Below, one piece after another: positions 1 through 5,216 of a stretch of 7,678 bases of DNA. A program made the position numbers and the translations under genes. How positions within the stretch are numbered: position 1 is the first letter of the stretch; every line of letters begins with the position of its first letter. This DNA comes from Candidatus Aminicenantota bacterium (lineage in GTDB: Bacteria > Acidobacteriota > Aminicenantia > Aminicenantales > Aminicenantaceae): the NCBI GenBank assembly GCA_030633795.1, contig DAOWCB010000058.1:1-7678 (forward strand), in the 5' to 3' direction. The notes beneath the pieces were generated by a model. It did not search any database and was not told where the DNA came from. It saw nothing but the letters and a program-made list of their open reading frames with translations.

Positions 1-95
1 CCTTCTTTCGCGAAAAGCGCACCGAGGCCAAAAATCATAAACAAGGAAAGAGAAAGGATAATGGAAAACTGGCTAACAAAAGGTTGTCTTTTCAT
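1..95 (-). CDS. N-terminus of a secreted or membrane protein (partial, runs off the left edge)
   Basis: The reverse strand starts with ATG at 95-93 and stays open for 31 codons to the window edge. It reads MKRQPFVSQFSIILSLSLFM, then a short hydrophobic stretch ending GALFA followed by KEG. This is a textbook export signal: basic n-region (K2, R3), hydrophobic core at about residues 9-28, and an A-x-A-like end (ALFA) with likely cleavage before Lys30. An AGAGGA Shine-Dalgarno (104-109) lies 8 nt before the ATG and decides the start. A plausible promoter sits further upstream at 142-169. The mature domain is outside the window, so no function can be given. It is transcribed divergently from the SH3/barrel gene at 414. 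The reading of a genuine gene start is fairly secure because ribosome site, start and signal peptide agree. Confidence 0.72.
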   Translation of the reverse strand, partial: MKRQPFVSQFSIILSLSLFMIFGLGALFAKE

Positions 96-120
96 GTCTT
101 TATTCCTCTATGTTTTTTTT

Positions 121-137
121 TGAATAATACAGGTTAA
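121..137 (+). repeat. Dispersed repeat core, copy a
   Basis: TGAATAATACAGGTTAA matches the 17-bp core of the repeat family at 244-260, 1568-1584, 3757-3784 and 3971-3987. Like copy e it is preceded by a run of T (113-120). With copy b it makes an imperfect inverted pair around a 106-bp AT-rich spacer in which no gene is seen. Homology with the other copies does not clearly extend beyond the core and T-run. Confidence 0.6.
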
Positions 138-141
138 TACT

Positions 142-169
142 ATTATAACCTATACAGAAAACGACGCAA
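142..169 (-). promoter_or_regulatory. Putative sigma-70 type promoter for the leftward partial gene
   Basis: On the minus strand a perfect -10 hexamer TATAAT (147-142) is preceded, after 16 bases, by a weak -35 TTGCGT (169-164). The predicted start of transcription is near 135, giving a leader of about 40 nt that contains the AGAGGA ribosome site. The predicted start falls inside the repeat copy at 121-137. The -10 is convincing and the -35 is only half matched. Confidence 0.42.
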
Positions 170-243
170 CTCCGATTCTAAAATTCTCATCCGAATCTCT
201 CATCATGATACTTTTTTTCTCCTATCTTTTTCTGTGTAAGCAA

Positions 244-260
244 TTAACCTGGATAATTCA
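244..260 (-). repeat. Dispersed repeat core, copy b
   Basis: TTAACCTGGATAATTCA is the reverse complement of the repeat core (TGAATTATCCAGGTTAA on the minus strand). It faces copy a. The 150 bases that follow, up to the promoter at 376, contain no open gene I can support; the frame of the next gene has a stop at 330-332. Confidence 0.6.
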
Positions 261-375
261 TTTACGAGCTTAAAATCCCGTTAAAAAAATCTACCTCACT
301 TAATTTAGTCGAAGAAAAGACAGGCAAGCTGAAGAGAAAGCCATCCGGTGGCGAGCATGCACAGGGTGGCTGTTC

Positions 376-404
376 TTGACAGCATTCCTGCCCTCTTCTA
401 TAAT
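376..404 (+). promoter_or_regulatory. Perfect consensus sigma-70 promoter, upstream of the SH3/barrel gene
   Basis: TTGACA (376-381), a 17-base spacer, then TATAAT (399-404): both hexamers and the spacing match the housekeeping consensus exactly, which is very unlikely by chance. Transcription should begin at about 410-412. This lies downstream of the candidate starts GTG348 and ATG357 and only 2-4 nt before GTG414, so the promoter argues for 414 as the real start and for an almost leaderless message. Confidence 0.8.
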
Positions 405-413
405 CGAAATGAG

Positions 414-1571
414 GTGAATCGACAGAAAAAAAACCCTTTTACCAAACAGAGCGTCGTCTTTTTTGTTCTTTTTTTTATTCTTTTTTTCACTCCCCCTAAA
501 AAAGCATCAGGTCAAGAAACACTCATCAGGCTTAAGGTCGTAGCTGACCAGGCAAACATCCGCTTAGAACCCGACATTTCCAGCATCATCATCCGTCAAG
601 TTCCCAAGGGGACAATCTTGAACGCCACAGAAAAAACGGAAGAATGGTTTTCCGTCCAACTCACATCAAAACAGGGAGCAGTTGTCTCTGGATATGTGCA
701 CAAAAGCTTGGTGATCGCGATTGATCCTCTCCCTGAAGAAAAAAAACCACCCATCATTCCAAAGATAAGGCCTATCGAACTTGAAGAAGATCAACCAACA
801 TCTCCATTCCGATTTACTCTATCCATCACGGGTGGAGGGAATTATGCGCGGGGTGGAGATTTAAACTTGGGGATCAAAGGTTTGGCTGACTTATACGAAG
901 ATACCTTCGGCATTCAGGGAGAGGGAAAAATTAGCTCTGTTCACCTAGGATATGTTTTTGGCTTGGAGGTTTCCTTCCCTCTATCCGAAATGCTATCCTG
1001 GGGAATCGGAGCAGAACACTTCCAGGGAAAAAACAATAGCCAGGTGGATTATTCTCAAGGAGAATCCTCTTCTGTACTCCACGTACGACCTAATCTCCGC
1101 GCTACTCCTTTAAGTGTATTCCTATCCTTCAATCCGATTCCCGAACTGTATGTTAAAGGTGGCATCTCGTACTATTTCGCCCAATGCTCCTACACATATC
1201 TTTTCGAAGCGGATAATTTGACACAACAATGGGAAGGAAAAGCAAACGCTCAAGGATTAGGCCTGATGGGAAGTATAGGTTATTTGAAAAACTATTCTCC
1301 GAACCTGAGCTTTTTTGCAGAAATAGCAGGCCGTCTGGCAAAAATGCGTGGATTCACAGGGAAAGAAGATATCCAGGATTCTTCTGGGGAAATTTCGACG
1401 GAAGAGGGCACGCTCTATCTCATTCAAACACAAGTTCTTGAGGATAGAACTCACTCTGTTCTGTTTATCCGGGAAACGAAACCAAATGAGGCAGGAGTCA
1501 TCGGCGCCGAAAAAGCACAGATCGATTTTTCGGGGATTAGTATCAAAATTGGAATACGCCTTCACTTTTAG
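414..1571 (+). CDS. SH3-domain protein with C-terminal outer-membrane beta-barrel
   Basis: The product is about 385 residues. A GTG start at 414 gives a basic n-region (NRQKKNPFTKQ), a hydrophobic core (SVVFFVLFFILFF, about residues 13-25) and a cleavage region near ASGQ (31-34). Residues about 39-101 resemble a bacterial SH3 domain: the pattern VVADQANIRLEPDISS, then VPKGT, EEWFSVQL and GYVHKSLV is typical of SH3_3-type repeats that bind peptidoglycan or peptides. A Pro/Glu-rich linker (about 107-130) leads to about 250 residues of alternating beta strands rich in Gly and aromatics, ending IGIRLHF. A terminal Phe is the usual barrel-assembly signal. I infer a barrel in the outer membrane with a periplasmic SH3 module that may touch the cell wall. 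The frame is also open from GTG348 and ATG357, but those starts lack a good ribosome site and precede the perfect promoter. The stop TAG lies inside repeat copy c. Exact role unknown. Confidence 0.83.
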   Translation: MNRQKKNPFTKQSVVFFVLFFILFFTPPKKASGQETLIRLKVVADQANIRLEPDISSIIIRQVPKGTILNATEKTEEWFSVQLTSKQGAVVSGYVHKSLVIAIDPLPEEKKPPIIPKIRPIELEEDQPTSPFRFTLSITGGGNYARGGDLNLGIKGLADLYEDTFGIQGEGKISSVHLGYVFGLEVSFPLSEMLSWGIGAEHFQGKNNSQVDYSQGESSSVLHVRPNLRATPLSVFLSFNPIPELYVKGGISYYFAQCSYTYLFEADNLTQQWEGKANAQGLGLMGSIGYLKNYSPNLSFFAEIAGRLAKMRGFTGKEDIQDSSGEISTEEGTLYLIQTQVLEDRTHSVLFIRETKPNEAGVIGAEKAQIDFSGISIKIGIRLHF

Positions 1572-1601
1572 CCTAAATTATTCATAAAAACTGCCAATGC
1601 C
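1568..1601 (-). repeat. Dispersed repeat, copy c (extended 34-bp form)
   Basis: The first 17 bases are TTAGCCTAAATTATTCA, the reverse complement of the core. Similarity with copy e (3954-3987, opposite orientation) continues to position 1601: about 28 of 34 bases agree, including the T-run and a GGCAT[C/T]GG block. The TAG stop of the barrel gene (1569-1571) is part of the repeat. Confidence 0.65.
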
Positions 1602-1727
1602 ACATCCACTTTCAAGAAAATATTTTCGATACATAAAGATGTGATAGCATCGACACATTTTACCCTTTCGGAGGATCGTTCCACTCCTCGCAACAACGGC
1701 ATCATGGGTCATAGTCTTGTCTTGCCT

Positions 1728-1749
1728 CCACCACAATGTTGTGGTGGGG
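1728..1749. repeat. Palindrome in the convergent spacer
   Basis: CCACCACAA (1728-1736) and its exact complement TTGTGGTGG (1739-1747) flank a 2-base centre. On the plus strand the stem extends by a U-G and a C-G pair (1726-1727 with 1748-1749). A second palindrome AAGCCATGGCTT follows at 1761-1772 and runs into TTTTT (1771-1775). The convergent genes end at 1571 (plus) and 1807 (minus). These may be transcription end signals, but neither has the classical layout of GC-rich stem plus immediate U tract on a clear strand. The rest of 1602-1806 holds no supported gene. Confidence 0.5.
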
Positions 1750-1806
1750 TGGGTTTGGCCAAGCCATGGCTTTTTATTAGGTTGTGATTAGCAATAGATG
1801 GTTGGG

Positions 1807-3144
1807 TTATTGGAAATAGACGTATTGGGGGGAGGGGCCGAGTTGCACTCGATTATCCTGAAAAGGAACTTCTTCTCCATCCCGGTTTTCTACCCTCAAA
1901 ACAGGCTGAGAAAAGGTGTGCTCGACAGAAGAGCGCTTCGTCCAACAGACAGCAAACGGCCGTTCCTGTTTACGGAACAGGAATATGAGCGCCTCAGAAT
2001 GAGGTACTTTTTCTGTAAAGAGGCTTCCCTCCAGACGTTCAGCCATGGATTTCAAGGCAAAAAAACTGGGACGTTTTCGCCATTTTTCGGGGCGGCTGTC
2101 GATTAGACCATAACCCGGGGCGACAAGCTGCCACCAATATACTCGATCCACAAATCCCGTTGATAGGCAAAGGATGAAATATCGGACTAAAAAATTCGCC
2201 TGTTCCTCTTCCGAGACATTCATTCCCCCCACTGCCGGAGAATATTTACCTGTCCCAGCGATCGGCCAGTTCATTTCGGTTATCCAGATCTCTCGTTTTT
2301 CCTTAAGACAGGCATCCACCACGGCCCTCAACAAGGCTACTTTTTGCGGTGTGTTCCATCCGAACTGTGTGTTCTCAGGAGCTCCTACCCGGTCGACGTA
2401 GAGCAAGGAGGAAATCTTATCAAAAGCTATCTTCTTCAAAACTACTGGATAAAGATGAAATTCAAAATCAATAACAGCAGGCCCGAGAAGTTTGACCTCG
2501 TGTTTCTGCGCCAGCGAAACAGTAGGCTCAGCGAGTCTCAGATATTCTCGATAATCCCAGACTCCCCATTTTGTCCTATTCCAAGCATGTCCAATTTCAT
2601 AATGGGAGCTGAATGGTTTAAACCGGGAAAAGATATTATCAAGAAATAGTCCCCAGTTTTTTGGATTTAGAACATCCTCCCTTCGCTGGAGCAAAGAAAT
2701 CACAATGTCCAAATTTCGTTCCTTGATTTGTCCAATAAAATTCTCGTAATAATCCAGCCTGTCCTTTTCCCAGGAAGGAATGCGGACCAAAGCCTTCTTA
2801 ATACCCAGTTGTTTCAGGCTGTTCAACACCTGCTCATTTCTATGAGCGCAGGGAGAAACCGCCACGCCAAACGGATGATGCAGCTGAGACGGTGTCTTGT
2901 ACATGGCTTTTTTATATTTTCGGTAGCGGGATATTACAGGGATAACCATTCGGACATTGGAAGAAAGGAGAGATAAATAGCCGGGAGCGAACCGGAAATG
3001 ATACCAGAAGCGTTGTTTTTTGGGAACCACGTTATGGGGCTGATCAGCGTACGAATTCCATTTGAAATCTTGGTCCATTGGGCCGAATTCTTGGTTTTGA
3101 TTTTCCTGCTGATATGAAGTCTTTTTTTTAGTTTGATTTACCAT
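1807..3144 (-). CDS. Glycosidase-fold (clan A-like TIM barrel) protein
   Basis: 445 residues. The core (about 90-365) has the pattern of clan-A glycoside hydrolase barrels: a strand/helix repeat from GVAVSPCA and IKKALVRIP, an ExGxxxN strand end at 183-189 (EIGHAWN), and IWITEMNWP at 286-294 with Glu290 where the catalytic nucleophile of such enzymes sits. VYWWQLVAPGYGLID (335-349) fits the barrel's last strands. The C-terminus (about 375-445) looks like a small beta domain. The residue that would be the acid/base Glu of an NEP motif is Ala187, so normal hydrolysis is doubtful. The N-terminus (1-90) is polar with a basic stretch and no signal peptide, suggesting a cytoplasmic protein. The start ATG 3144-3142 overlaps the stop of the 75-residue ORF by 7 nt and has no strong ribosome site, implying translational coupling. 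Substrate unknown; context suggests envelope glycans. Confidence 0.7.
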   Translation of the reverse strand: MVNQTKKKTSYQQENQNQEFGPMDQDFKWNSYADQPHNVVPKKQRFWYHFRFAPGYLSLLSSNVRMVIPVISRYRKYKKAMYKTPSQLHHPFGVAVSPCAHRNEQVLNSLKQLGIKKALVRIPSWEKDRLDYYENFIGQIKERNLDIVISLLQRREDVLNPKNWGLFLDNIFSRFKPFSSHYEIGHAWNRTKWGVWDYREYLRLAEPTVSLAQKHEVKLLGPAVIDFEFHLYPVVLKKIAFDKISSLLYVDRVGAPENTQFGWNTPQKVALLRAVVDACLKEKREIWITEMNWPIAGTGKYSPAVGGMNVSEEEQANFLVRYFILCLSTGFVDRVYWWQLVAPGYGLIDSRPEKWRKRPSFFALKSMAERLEGSLFTEKVPHSEALIFLFRKQERPFAVCWTKRSSVEHTFSQPVLRVENRDGEEVPFQDNRVQLGPSPQYVYFQ

Positions 3145-3365
3145 GTGTAAGCTTTTTTACTGAGTCTGTACCAAAGCCATGCCCATTTTTTCACCCTGAT
3201 CCGATTCCGACCGCTAAAAAGAATTTGATGGGAATTCCCTTTTAGATGAAGCTCGAACTTGCTTATTTTTTCCACAAAGTCAGGCTGATAAAAGTCCGGA
3301 TTGATACGCTCTTTATTGGACGTTAAATCAAGAGGCCTGCTAAACTTTTTATTTAGGAGTTTCAC
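3138..3365 (-). CDS. Small basic, Trp-rich hypothetical protein upstream of the glycosidase-fold gene
   Basis: 75 residues from GTG 3365-3363. I do not recognise it. The N-terminal half is mixed charged (LDLTSNKERINPDFYQPDF) and the C-terminus is basic and aromatic (RIRVKKWAWLWYRLSKKAYT), which would suit membrane-surface or nucleic-acid contact. There is no signal peptide and no Cys motif. It overlaps the start of the next gene by 7 nt (3138-3144), so the two are probably one transcript. A TTGACA promoter at 3373-3402 would start transcription almost on the GTG. The frame is open 11 codons further upstream to a TGA at 3401-3399, without a better start. It could also be the C-terminal relic of a longer gene, as happens with the heptosyltransferase nearby. 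Confidence 0.5.
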   Translation of the reverse strand: MKLLNKKFSRPLDLTSNKERINPDFYQPDFVEKISKFELHLKGNSHQILFSGRNRIRVKKWAWLWYRLSKKAYTW

Positions 3366-3372
3366 ATCGGGT

Positions 3373-3402
3373 AAAATAGCACCCCTTATCCCAACCTGTC
3401 AA
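3373..3402 (-). promoter_or_regulatory. Promoter for the leftward gene pair
   Basis: Minus strand: perfect -35 TTGACA (3402-3397), 18-base spacer, -10 TATTTT (3378-3373, 4 of 6 consensus). The predicted start of transcription is about 3366-3367, 1-2 nt before the GTG at 3365. It forms a divergent pair with the rightward promoter at 3417-3446. Confidence 0.55.
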
Positions 3403-3416
3403 TCCGACTCTGATTA

Positions 3417-3446
3417 TTGACTATTCGGAACACAATAATATATCAT
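3417..3446 (+). promoter_or_regulatory. Promoter for the Trm112-like gene
   Basis: TTGACT (3417-3422, 5 of 6), 18-base spacer, TATCAT (3441-3446, 5 of 6). Predicted transcription start is near 3453, giving a leader of about 11 nt before ATG 3464. Its -35 lies only 14 bases from the -35 of the leftward promoter, so both could share one control region. Confidence 0.5.
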
Positions 3447-3463
3447 ATCAAGACTGGATTGGA

Positions 3464-3655
3464 ATGATGACCATAAACCCAAAAATTCTAAACATACTTG
3501 CCTGTCCGCTATGCAAAACAGATGTCCATCTCACCTCTGATGAGAAGGGCCTAAAGTGTGTCAAATGCCACAGGATCTACCCGATCAAAGAAGATATTCC
3601 CATCATGCTCATCGATGAGGCATCCATTGAGCCCGACAGAGAAACAAAAAATTGA
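3464..3655 (+). CDS. Trm112-family zinc-binding small protein
   Basis: 63 residues with the layout of the Trm112/YcaR family: LNILACPLCK (Cys14, Cys17), a short variable strand, LKCVKCHRIYPI (Cys32, Cys35), then EDIPIMLIDEA. The four Cys form two CxxC knuckles expected to hold one zinc ion. The domain fills residues 6-53, and the tail SIEPDRETKN is polar. Family members are about 60 residues, so it is complete. In bacteria these proteins often sit in LPS or cell-envelope gene clusters; eukaryotic Trm112 is a methyltransferase partner, but a partner here is not evident. Tandem ATGs (3464 and 3467) follow GGATTGGA, a weak ribosome site. The TGA stop overlaps the first codon of the heptosyltransferase remnant. 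Confidence 0.9.
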   Translation: MMTINPKILNILACPLCKTDVHLTSDEKGLKCVKCHRIYPIKEDIPIMLIDEASIEPDRETKN

Positions 3656-3759
3656 CCTGCAGGCCCTGCGACCAAAGGAACTGCATCTCTGGTGATTTTC
3701 GAAACATGCGAACGATCACACCAGAGGAAGTCTTCACCGCCTGCATCCAATTCCTCTGA
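3652..3759 (+). pseudogene. C-terminal remnant of a family-9 (LPS heptosyltransferase) gene
   Basis: The frame is open from 3631, and from TTG 3652 it reads 35 codons to TGA 3757-3759. The peptide begins LTCRPCDQRNCISGDFRNMR and continues TITPEEVFTACIQFL. The pattern C-x-P-C-x(4)-C, then GDFR.M, then a SITPEEV-like helix is what I know from the extreme C-terminus of ADP-heptose:LPS heptosyltransferases (GT9, WaaF type) in many bacteria. Family members are about 340 residues, so roughly 300 N-terminal codons, including both Rossmann domains, are absent. The remnant starts immediately at the Trm112 stop, where a heptosyltransferase gene would be expected to begin, suggesting a deletion between the gene's 5' end and its last codons. 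The stop codon is the first triplet of repeat copy d. It cannot encode an active enzyme. Confidence 0.68.
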
Positions 3760-3784
3760 ATAATTCAGGAGCCTGGATTATTCA
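3757..3784 (+). repeat. Dispersed repeat copies d1 and d2, head to head, forming a 28-bp palindrome
   Basis: TGAATAATTCAGG (3757-3769) is followed, after AG, by CCTGGATTATTCA (3772-3784). The two arms pair at 12 of 13 positions, and the odd pair (3765 with 3776) is a U-G wobble if the plus strand is transcribed. It marks the left border of the structured block ending at 3987. No U tract follows, so it is not a classical terminator. Confidence 0.65.
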
Positions 3785-3796
3785 CGGGCCAAGATT

Positions 3797-3969
3797 GCTA
3801 CAGGGGCAAGGCAGTAGCCCATGAGTGGTATTTGTATACTACGATTGGGCTGCAACGAAGCCGATGTGGTGAGATTGGCTCGCCCGTAGGGTAAAGAATA
3901 CCGATGCATCTTATAGTTAGGCTTGAAATTTTGGTTTTTAGAAAGAAATGTAAGGCATCGGTATTTTTT
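3797..3969 (+). ncRNA. Candidate structured RNA (three-way junction plus terminator-like stem)
   Basis: Between the palindrome at 3757-3784 and repeat copy e lies about 170 bp without an open frame that folds well by eye. Closing stem: 3798-3801 with 3886-3889 (CTAC/GTAG) and 3804-3807 with 3882-3885 (GGGC/GCCC), with a 2-base bulge. Arm 1: 3811-3814/3850-3853 and 3818-3821/3846-3849, capped by a 7-bp hairpin 3825-3831/3836-3842 with loop TTGT. Arm 2: 3859-3865/3874-3880 with an 8-base loop. Then AATACCGATGC (3897-3907) pairs perfectly with GCATCGGTATT (3955-3965), which runs into a T tract to 3969. The two non-Watson-Crick pairs in the arms (3827-3840, 3863-3876) are G-U on the plus strand and would be C-A on the minus strand, supporting plus-strand transcription. 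I do not recognise it as a known riboswitch or RNA family. It could be a leader, a small RNA, or the body of a small non-autonomous mobile element. Confidence 0.55.
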
Positions 3970-3987
3970 ATGAATTATTCAGGTTAA
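3954..3987 (+). repeat. Dispersed repeat, copy e (extended 34-bp form)
   Basis: It ends with TGAATTATTCAGGTTAA (3971-3987) and includes the T-run and GGCATCGG block upstream. It matches copy c (1568-1601) at about 28 of 34 positions in the opposite orientation. It also contains the 3' arm of the long stem of the candidate RNA. A ligase promoter begins 5 bases after it. Confidence 0.65.
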
Positions 3988-3991
3988 TTAT

Positions 3992-4020
3992 TTGACAATG
4001 ATTCTCTGTTCCTTGATTAT
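3992..4020 (+). promoter_or_regulatory. Promoter for the ligase-PHP-rfaE1 operon
   Basis: Perfect -35 TTGACA (3992-3997), 17-base spacer, -10 GATTAT (4015-4020, 4 of 6). Predicted transcription start is about 4026-4027, which coincides with TTG 4027 and lies 9 nt before ATG 4036. It sits just after the terminator-like stem and repeat e, so the operon would be insulated from upstream transcription. Confidence 0.5.
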
Positions 4021-4035
4021 ATATTCTTGAAACTG

Positions 4036-5211
4036 ATGAAGAAATTTTTATGGAATTTTCCCAAAGACATGTCATCCCTTGTATGGTTTTTTTTCGTCAT
4101 TTATCTACTTTTTTCTTTGGTCTCCATTTCTCTCATCCAGATTGCTCTATCATTGGCTTTCTTCTGCTGGTTATTCCTTATTATAAAACAAAAAAGTTGG
4201 CCCCGATTCCCTTCATTTTTTTGGCCTCTTGTTTTGTATTGTGTGTTTTCCCTCCTCTCATCTTTTAGATCTGTTAATCCAAAAATTAGTTTGGTCGACA
4301 GCAGGGAACTGCTGCTTTTTCTTATCGTTCCGATAGCTTTCACAGCCATATCTTCGGAAAAAAGCCTAAAAAAAGCCAATTATTTCCTTCTCATTTCTGC
4401 ATGTGCCAGTGCATTGTATTCCTTGTTTATTTTCTTCTTCCTCGCAGAACCAGGCGAAAGAATCACTGGTTTTATGGGGCATTGGATGACCCAAGCCGGC
4501 CTCTTGCTCCTCTTCTGTTCGTTTGCGTTGAGTCTATTTTTGCTGTTGAAGAATAGGTCAAGATTCCTTTGGGCTTGTGGCTTTGCCCTGAGCACAATGG
4601 CACTGGTGTTAACACTCACAAGGAGTGCATGGATCGGGCTCGCCTTCGCCGCAACAGTGGTTCTAGCCTTTTACAAGCCAAAAACCTTGATTCTCATCCC
4701 GATCGCAATCTCCTTGTTTTTTATTTTAAGTCCTCAGCATGTAAAAAGGAGAGCCTTTAGCATCTTCAGCAAAAGACATTATTCCAATGCCCAGAGAATC
4801 GAGTACTTCCATGCGGGCATCCAAATTATCAAGGAAAAACCTATTTTTGGGACTGGGCCATGTACTATTGACATGGTATTCCAGAATCCAAAATATGGAC
4901 TCTCGGAGCTGGCCAAGCGAAATGTTCACCTCCACAGCAACATCATCCAGATTGGTGCAGAAAGAGGAATTCCCGCATTGCTGGCCTGGTTGGTTTTTAT
5001 CGGATGGGCATCCCTATCTCTGCTCAGACTTTTACGCGATAAAAATCCTATTCTCCGTCCTGTGACAGTCGGAGCCCTGGCTGCTCTTGTGGGTTTATTC
5101 GTGGCAGGCTTTTTTGAATACAACTTCGGAGATTCTGAGATCACCGTGCTGTTTCTCTATCTGATAACAATCCCGTTCGCCCTGGCTAAAATGATAAAGA
5201 GAGGATCCTAA
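4036..5211 (+). CDS. O-antigen ligase / polymerase family (Wzy_C) membrane protein
   Basis: 391 residues from ATG 4036; an in-frame TTG at 4027 would add three. About ten to twelve hydrophobic segments fill the protein, starting at about residues 15-48. The family hallmark LTLTRSAWIGL (191-201, with Arg196) precedes a membrane helix. The large external loop carries NAQRIEYFHAG (251-261, Arg254), FGTGP (271-275) and the strongly conserved HLHSNIIQIGAERG (298-311, His298, His300), as in WaaL and Wzy_C proteins. WaaL ligases join undecaprenyl-linked O-chains to lipid A-core on the outer face of the inner membrane; Wzy enzymes polymerise O-units. Sequence alone does not separate the two, and no symbol is given. 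No Shine-Dalgarno precedes the start. The last codons contain the ribosome site of the PHP gene (5198-5205), so the genes are coupled. Confidence 0.88.
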   Translation: MKKFLWNFPKDMSSLVWFFFVIYLLFSLVSISLIQIALSLAFFCWLFLIIKQKSWPRFPSFFWPLVLYCVFSLLSSFRSVNPKISLVDSRELLLFLIVPIAFTAISSEKSLKKANYFLLISACASALYSLFIFFFLAEPGERITGFMGHWMTQAGLLLLFCSFALSLFLLLKNRSRFLWACGFALSTMALVLTLTRSAWIGLAFAATVVLAFYKPKTLILIPIAISLFFILSPQHVKRRAFSIFSKRHYSNAQRIEYFHAGIQIIKEKPIFGTGPCTIDMVFQNPKYGLSELAKRNVHLHSNIIQIGAERGIPALLAWLVFIGWASLSLLRLLRDKNPILRPVTVGALAALVGLFVAGFFEYNFGDSEITVLFLYLITIPFALAKMIKRGS

Positions 5212-5216
5212 GAATA

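Noticed and set aside
348..413. Extended start of the barrel gene at GTG348 or ATG357
   Set aside because: Weak ribosome sites, and both lie upstream of a perfect promoter whose transcript would not include them; the signal peptide is better formed from GTG414. Kept only as an alternative.
1574..1709. Minus-strand 44-codon frame in the convergent spacer
   Set aside because: It ends inside repeat copy c, has no ribosome site and no recognisable features; the apparent coding end is the repeat itself.
1754..1776. Rho-independent terminator after the barrel gene
   Set aside because: AAGCCATGGCTT before T5 is a loopless palindrome with only a short possible stem; listed as a palindrome rather than a terminator.
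1798..2976. Several plus-strand open frames of 75-102 codons within 1798-2976
   Set aside because: They are antisense to the glycosidase-fold gene, lack ribosome sites and show no domain pattern.
3757..3987. Short CRISPR-like or tRNA gene in the structured block
   Set aside because: There is no regular repeat-spacer spacing, no CCA-ended cloverleaf and no T-arm consensus; the fold is a three-way junction with different arm lengths.
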